From the IMG/VR virus record IMGVR_UViG_3300029922_000015, positions 85,935-149,934 of that record: a stretch of DNA of 64,000 nt; one strand, 5' to 3'. The translations under genes and the position numbers were made by a program. Below are positions 60,263-64,000 of the stretch, piece after piece (the stretch's first letter is position 1; every line of letters starts with the position of its first letter). Source of the DNA: a virus. The notes under the pieces are model-generated. The model searched no databases. It was not told where the DNA came from and saw only the letters and a program-made list of their open reading frames with translations.

Positions 60263-60696
60263 TTTCTGTGTGTTCCTATTTGTTTGTTATAAAAAATGTT
60301 TGCTACTACGAAAGAATGAGGATTTTTGATTCGGTCGAGCGCCAAGGGTATGAGCCAAAGGATACTTGGAACTACTTTTTCCGCGTCTGTTGTGAAAAGG
60401 CTATGATAATTTACTTCTTCATCTGTCATTGTCGTCACGATAGGAGATGCAACAGCAAAAAAGCATATAATCTCATTGCCATGATCGATCAAATTAGCGA
60501 ATTCATACCACTCTGTCAAATTCGCGCCTGTTTCTTCCTTAAATTTACGCACCATTGCTTCATATGGCGTTTCATTGGGCTCAATTTTACCTCCGACACC
60601 ATTAAGAAGTCCCTTTTGCCAATCGGGGCGCGTCTTTTTAATTAAAATAACATCTTTTAAGTCCGGCCCGATACAAAATCCACATACATATTTCAT
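60259..60696 (-). CDS. Nudix hydrolase, 145 aa
   Basis: The Nudix box at about residues 35-57 (GGKIEPNE, TPYEAMV, RKFKEETGA) fits Gx5Ex7REUxEExGU except that the first Glu after Arg is Lys. That Glu usually binds metal, so activity may be reduced or changed. KGLLNGVGG precedes the box. Possible role: removal of toxic or modified nucleotides. Confidence 0.82.
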   Translation of the reverse strand: MKYVCGFCIGPDLKDVILIKKTRPDWQKGLLNGVGGKIEPNETPYEAMVRKFKEETGANLTEWYEFANLIDHGNEIICFFAVASPIVTTMTDEEVNYHSLFTTDAEKVVPSILWLIPLALDRIKNPHSFVVANIFYNKQIGTHRK

Positions 60697-60932
60697 CGTT
60701 TTATAAATTTCGCTATTTTAAAACCGTATTTACGAGCTTCTTTTTTAATAAATGGGTCTAGTTCCTCTGGAAGTTCTGGAGGGGGCTCATTGTCCCATCC
60801 AATATCGAAAAATCTTTGAAACCAATTTCGTTTTTTATTGTTACGAGATACGCGCCTCAATCCTTCAAAATGATTTTTTATAGCTTGATTGTACTCTAAC
60901 ACGATGTATTCCACTTCCTCCTTGCGTCCCAT
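60693..60932 (-). CDS. hypothetical protein, 79 aa
   Basis: EYIVLEYNQAIKNHFEGLRRVSRNNKKR, a Pro/Glu-rich turn and a basic end. Overlaps the Nudix gene by 4 bases. Not recognised. Confidence 0.58.
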   Translation of the reverse strand: MGRKEEVEYIVLEYNQAIKNHFEGLRRVSRNNKKRNWFQRFFDIGWDNEPPPELPEELDPFIKKEARKYGFKIAKFIKR

Positions 60933-61002
60933 AATTAGTAAAGAAAAATTTGTAAATAAACACTAGCCCGAACCACGCGCCGAAAAAGAAAAGTATCAAC
61001 AT
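60865..61002 (-). CDS. possible membrane peptide, 45 aa
   Basis: MLILFFFGAWFGLVFIYKFF, one span with basic tail. Overlaps the 79-aa gene by 68 bases, so only tentative. Confidence 0.3.
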   Translation of the reverse strand: MLILFFFGAWFGLVFIYKFFFTNYGTQGGSGIHRVRVQSSYKKSF

Positions 61003-61033
61003 AAGATCATCTTACAACTTTTTTCACATTTTG

Positions 61034-61621
61034 TCAAGAAGTTTCCTTAATCCATTCTTCCCATCCGGCTAAGGTATCGGGGTTGGCGAGATTTTCTACC
61101 GGTACGCCAGCATATGCCGCCAAACGGATTGCTTGTCCTGTTCCTCCCGTTGCATAGCTTGTCTTAATAGCTAGGCCATCTGCCGCGTCCTTTGTCCAAC
61201 AAATAACAAACCGCGAAGGATGATTAAAATTAGAGCCGTAGATTTGAAAGGCATTACGGATCATTAGTTTCTTACCACCAATAGAGAGCTTAGCAAAATT
61301 AGGATGAAACTGTTTTGCTAATTGTTCACCGCTCTGAATGATTTTGCCGTCTTTTACTAGAATAGCGTTACGATAACCATGAGATAGATTGTTAAATCCG
61401 TTCCAAGGAATATAAATTTCCGCTGGCCCCTTCGCCTCCTCAACACCGCGTTGAAAAGCAGCGTCCGCACCGTCCGCGCCCCCCGAACGAAGAATATTAC
61501 GATTAACCAGAACCATTTTCATCGCAATTTTTTCCATAAGCGACAAAATGGACTCGGGTGTTTCTCTCGAACCTATTCCCGCATAATAGCAGTGTGTCAA
61601 TCGGCAGACGGATGGGATCAT
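61034..61621 (-). CDS. SLOG/DprA-like Rossmann protein, 195 aa
   Basis: YAGIGSRETPESIL (13-26), ILRSGGADGADAAFQRGVEEAKG (43-65) and EIYIPWNGF (68-76) form the nucleotide-binding loop pattern of the SLOG superfamily (DprA/LOG type) seen in phage proteins. Substrate unknown; may bind a nucleotide-derived ligand. First gene of the leftward operon, with its own promoter. Confidence 0.75.
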   Translation of the reverse strand: MIPSVCRLTHCYYAGIGSRETPESILSLMEKIAMKMVLVNRNILRSGGADGADAAFQRGVEEAKGPAEIYIPWNGFNNLSHGYRNAILVKDGKIIQSGEQLAKQFHPNFAKLSIGGKKLMIRNAFQIYGSNFNHPSRFVICWTKDAADGLAIKTSYATGGTGQAIRLAAYAGVPVENLANPDTLAGWEEWIKETS

Positions 61622-61627
61622 TTCCTC

Positions 61628-61656
61628 ATCTTAGGGTATAATGTGTTGAAAGTCAA
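61628..61656 (-). promoter_or_regulatory. leaderless promoter
   Basis: TTGACT, 17 bases, TAAGAT, 6 bases, ATG at 61621. Drives the leftward operon 56417-61621. Confidence 0.75.
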
Positions 61657-61757
61657 GCTCTTTTTATTTCGGGTTCATGAAATATCCGTTTGTCCACAAT
61701 ATTTTGCGTTTTAATGTTTTTTGTTCATCGGAGCGTAAGTTATTGTAATGATAAGTG

Positions 61758-62528
61758 ATGAGAAAGAAAAACCTCGGGAAAGCCAACGGGAGCCTGAAAG
61801 CTCATACTTTAGATAAATCGATCAAAGTTTACCAAAGAGATAGAATCTCTTTCGAACTACATCTCGCCAAACCTGAATGGACAAAAAAACAAAGAGAGTT
61901 AATCGAAATTATTCGACACTCTAATACGAAATACATCTTCGTAAAAGGCGCAAGTGGAACTTCGAAAACCTTCATTTCTTTGGCCGTTGGCTTAGAGTTG
62001 TTGAATTTAGGCAGAATAAAGGAAATTATTTTAGTTCGTTCGATTGTTGAATCTGGCGCTGTAGGGCTTGGTTCTCTTCCCGGCGATGAAAAACTCAAAA
62101 TGAGTCCCTTCATGGCCCCTTTCGAGGAAAAATTAGCTCTTTTATTACCCAAAGACGAAATAAAAAAACTGTACGAAGATGAAAGATTAGTTTGTTTACC
62201 CGTAAATTATCTTCGAGGGCGCGAATTTAACGCTTCGTATATCATTATCGATGAAGCTCAAAATTTAAACGAACATGAAATTCAAACAGCTTTAACACGT
62301 TTGGGTAAATTTTCAAAAATGGTTATAGCAGGGGACACGGAGCAAATTGATTATATCAAAGGTAAAAAGGCAGATTCGGGGTTTAGAAATTTTTACGATT
62401 GGTATAATAAAGAAACTGCACAAGACAACGGAGTCCATTGTTTCAAATTCGGCATTGAAGATATTATGCGCGATGAAATCATCAAATACATTGTAGCGGA
62501 ATATGATTTATTCAGACAAAGAACATAA
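61758..62528 (+). CDS. phoH: PhoH-like P-loop ATPase
   Basis: 256 aa. Walker A KGASGTSKT (about 66-74), ILVRSIVESGAVGLGSLPGD, the long APFEEKL block, Walker B YIIIDEAQN (about 155-163) and AGDTEQID (about 182-189). This is the standard PhoH set; PhoH proteins are ATPases with proposed RNA helicase/nuclease links and are common in phages. Upstream TTGTAAT resembles the GTGTAAT element. ATG at 61758 (a GTG precedes it in frame). Confidence 0.92.
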   Translation: MRKKNLGKANGSLKAHTLDKSIKVYQRDRISFELHLAKPEWTKKQRELIEIIRHSNTKYIFVKGASGTSKTFISLAVGLELLNLGRIKEIILVRSIVESGAVGLGSLPGDEKLKMSPFMAPFEEKLALLLPKDEIKKLYEDERLVCLPVNYLRGREFNASYIIIDEAQNLNEHEIQTALTRLGKFSKMVIAGDTEQIDYIKGKKADSGFRNFYDWYNKETAQDNGVHCFKFGIEDIMRDEIIKYIVAEYDLFRQRT

Positions 62529-62538
62529 CTATTATTTA

Positions 62539-62545
62539 GTGTAAT
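62539..62545 (+). promoter_or_regulatory. GTGTAAT element upstream of the tail genes
   Basis: GTGTAAT with the ATG of the 63-aa gene 13 bases away. Same word as at the three leftward selfish genes, but different spacing. Confidence 0.3.
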
Positions 62546-62558
62546 AATTTATGAAACT

Positions 62559-62750
62559 ATGGCTGACCCTCTTTATAACACCCGATATGATTTTTTAGCT
62601 CGCTTGCACTCCCAAGTTCAACATTCGGGAGATTTAGCTGCATTCCTCACAGAATCAGGCACATACACTCCACTAAGTTATTACGAACAGTGGAAATGGT
62701 CTAATGAAATTGCTAAGAAGCAAGATTTGTTTGCTTTAACTTCTGATTAA
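62559..62750 (+). CDS. hypothetical protein, 63 aa
   Basis: MADPLYNTRYDFLARLHSQVQHSGDLAAFL, helical. Directly upstream of the tail fibre gene; may be a small structural or chaperone protein. Confidence 0.62.
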   Translation: MADPLYNTRYDFLARLHSQVQHSGDLAAFLTESGTYTPLSYYEQWKWSNEIAKKQDLFALTSD

Positions 62751-62751
62751 A

Positions 62752-64000
62752 ATGCCTACTTACGTAAAAATTACAGACCTGCCCGACGTTCCGATTTCTC
62801 TAACCGGAGAAGAATTATTAGAAATCGTTCAAGGGGGCACTTCTTATAGCGCGACTACTCAGCAAATCGCTAATTTAGGAGGAGGCGGTGGCGGAGCGGT
62901 AACAAGCGTGGCCGGACGCACAGGCGCGGTCACTTTGACATCTAACGATCTAACCGACGCGACAACAACGGGACAAGCGTTAATCACGGCGGCGAGCCAA
63001 ACAGCGGCTCGCACAGCTTTAGGACTAGGCGATCTTGCTACCGTTACTCCCGGTTCTGGGGTGGCGACCGCGTTAGCGGCAAATTTAAATAGCACTAATG
63101 GCCTTATGGCCCTTGATGGGGCGGGCAATGCTAATTTTCCATCCCTCGCTTCGGCTTTTAGTGCTCTTTATATAGGAACAGAACCACATACCATCTCCAT
63201 CGGTGCCAGTTCTGGTACTGCCGCTTGGGTCAATACGGATGGGTCATTCTCCTTATCTGGCGGCAATCTTGTTGGGGATACATCCGGTAATGTCACGATG
63301 TTTGGTAATATTTTGGCATCTAATGGTGACAAATGGGCTGACGTAAATAACAGAATAATTTACGATCAATATAATGAACAAGCTATCAGCACAGTATCAG
63401 ATACTTGGAACACGGATTATCTAACGACCCTTATTTCCGACCCTGATTATGGTTATGTCGCCATCAATGGTCAATTATTTGTTCGCAATTCTATACAAGT
63501 ACAACCATTCGGGGGTTCTTCGGTTACTCAGCTTAACTACGATGGTTCAGCTTCTTTTGCTAATGGTTATGTAACTATTGATACTAGTGGAGACGTGCAG
63601 ATCGTTAATCAAAGCTTAATCGTTAGCAACACAGGTAATGAAGCTGTAATGCGTCTTTCTGAAAAAAGTAATGGCGAAGTTACTTGGGCATATAATGTTA
63701 ATCCCAATAACTCGGATAGCTTGGACAATACAACCGATATGGCATGGAAGTTTGCTATGGCGGGGGTTAACTCAACTAGCTCAATCAACATTCAATCTTC
63801 GCCAGCTAACTCAGACAGTTGGACTGGTACAAAGCTTTGGTCTATTTCAGCCACTGGTGCTCTTTACATGGATAGTGGTGTTATCATCACCGATGGTTCT
63901 GGAAACATGCAGTGGGGAAATGGTGAAGCGGGTTACATCACGGTTATCAATAGTTCTGGAGAACTTCAATACCCTTCAGGTGATCAACTTCTGACAGATA
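62752..64000 (+). CDS. tail-fibre-like structural protein, 3' end outside window
   Basis: MPTYVKITDLPDVPISLTGEELLEIVQ, a Gly-rich stretch, then SVAGRTGAVTLTSNDLTDA and TAASQTAARTALGLG, motifs shared by phage fibre and receptor-binding proteins. Then Gly/Asn/Ser/Thr-rich beta repeats (SGNVTMFGN, DTSGDVQIVN, ATGALYMDSG) typical of trimeric beta-structured fibres. 416 codons visible, no stop. Later parts probably bind the receptor. Confidence 0.85.
   Translation, partial: MPTYVKITDLPDVPISLTGEELLEIVQGGTSYSATTQQIANLGGGGGGAVTSVAGRTGAVTLTSNDLTDATTTGQALITAASQTAARTALGLGDLATVTPGSGVATALAANLNSTNGLMALDGAGNANFPSLASAFSALYIGTEPHTISIGASSGTAAWVNTDGSFSLSGGNLVGDTSGNVTMFGNILASNGDKWADVNNRIIYDQYNEQAISTVSDTWNTDYLTTLISDPDYGYVAINGQLFVRNSIQVQPFGGSSVTQLNYDGSASFANGYVTIDTSGDVQIVNQSLIVSNTGNEAVMRLSEKSNGEVTWAYNVNPNNSDSLDNTTDMAWKFAMAGVNSTSSINIQSSPANSDSWTGTKLWSISATGALYMDSGVIITDGSGNMQWGNGEAGYITVINSSGELQYPSGDQLLTD

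Noticed and set aside
62859-63128. Minus-strand ORF under the tail-fibre gene
   Set aside because: Shadow of Gly/Ala/Thr-rich coding repeats.

Overview
The window is a dense stretch of a tailed double-stranded DNA phage genome. The right edge carries a PhoH-like ATPase and the start of a long tail-fibre-like protein. The rest is packed with very small phage-type genes, homing-type endonucleases (HNH, GIY-YIG, HNH-AP2), a MazZ/DUF5664-type nucleotide hydrolase, Nudix, DUF4326 and SLOG proteins, and a RuvB-like AAA+ ATPase. No rRNA, tRNA, CRISPR array or host gene was seen. Base composition is moderately AT-rich. The host cannot be named from the sequence. Shine-Dalgarno sequences are scarce, and promoters are of the classical sigma70 type.

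Layout. 1-5743: leftward genes (HNH fragment, MazZ-like protein, VWA protein, possible Rad52-like annealing protein, unknowns). 5744-6147: divergent intergenic region with hairpins and both promoters. 6148-52731: rightward accessory block of about 110 mostly tiny genes, interrupted by three leftward insertions (GIY-YIG at 23.2-23.9 kb, a cysteine-peptidase-like gene at 30.9-31.6 kb, and a homing-endonuclease remnant at 31.65-31.79 kb). 52732-53824: about 1.1 kb without genes, holding three direct repeats (iteron-like), an AT-rich tract and perfect hairpins, a candidate replication or control region. 53825-56250: GC-richer rightward genes led by the RuvB-like ATPase. 56417-61621: leftward operon of overlapping small genes. 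61758-64000: rightward phoH and tail genes.

Two things stand out. First, eight divergent Amidoligase_2-type proteins (GS-fold COOH-amine ligases) lie between 7.9 and 41 kb. Two of them sit in a duplicated three-gene cassette: unknown X protein, amidoligase, class-II glutamine amidotransferase with Cys2 nucleophile. This looks like an expanded, undescribed amidation or peptide-tagging system.

Second, 29 genes are preceded by TTGACA-like/N17/TATAAT-like/N6/start codon, so the canonical +1 falls on the first base of the start codon. This predicts a system of leaderless mRNAs. Many of these promoters also carry a conserved spacer element close to RTRAATC. The -35 box often supplies the stop codon of the gene upstream. 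Downstream genes in the same units are commonly joined by 1- or 4-base stop/start overlaps.

Several start codons below were moved from the longest ORF to the one the promoter geometry or the overlap requires; this is stated in each entry. Functions rest on motifs read by eye, and no database search was possible.
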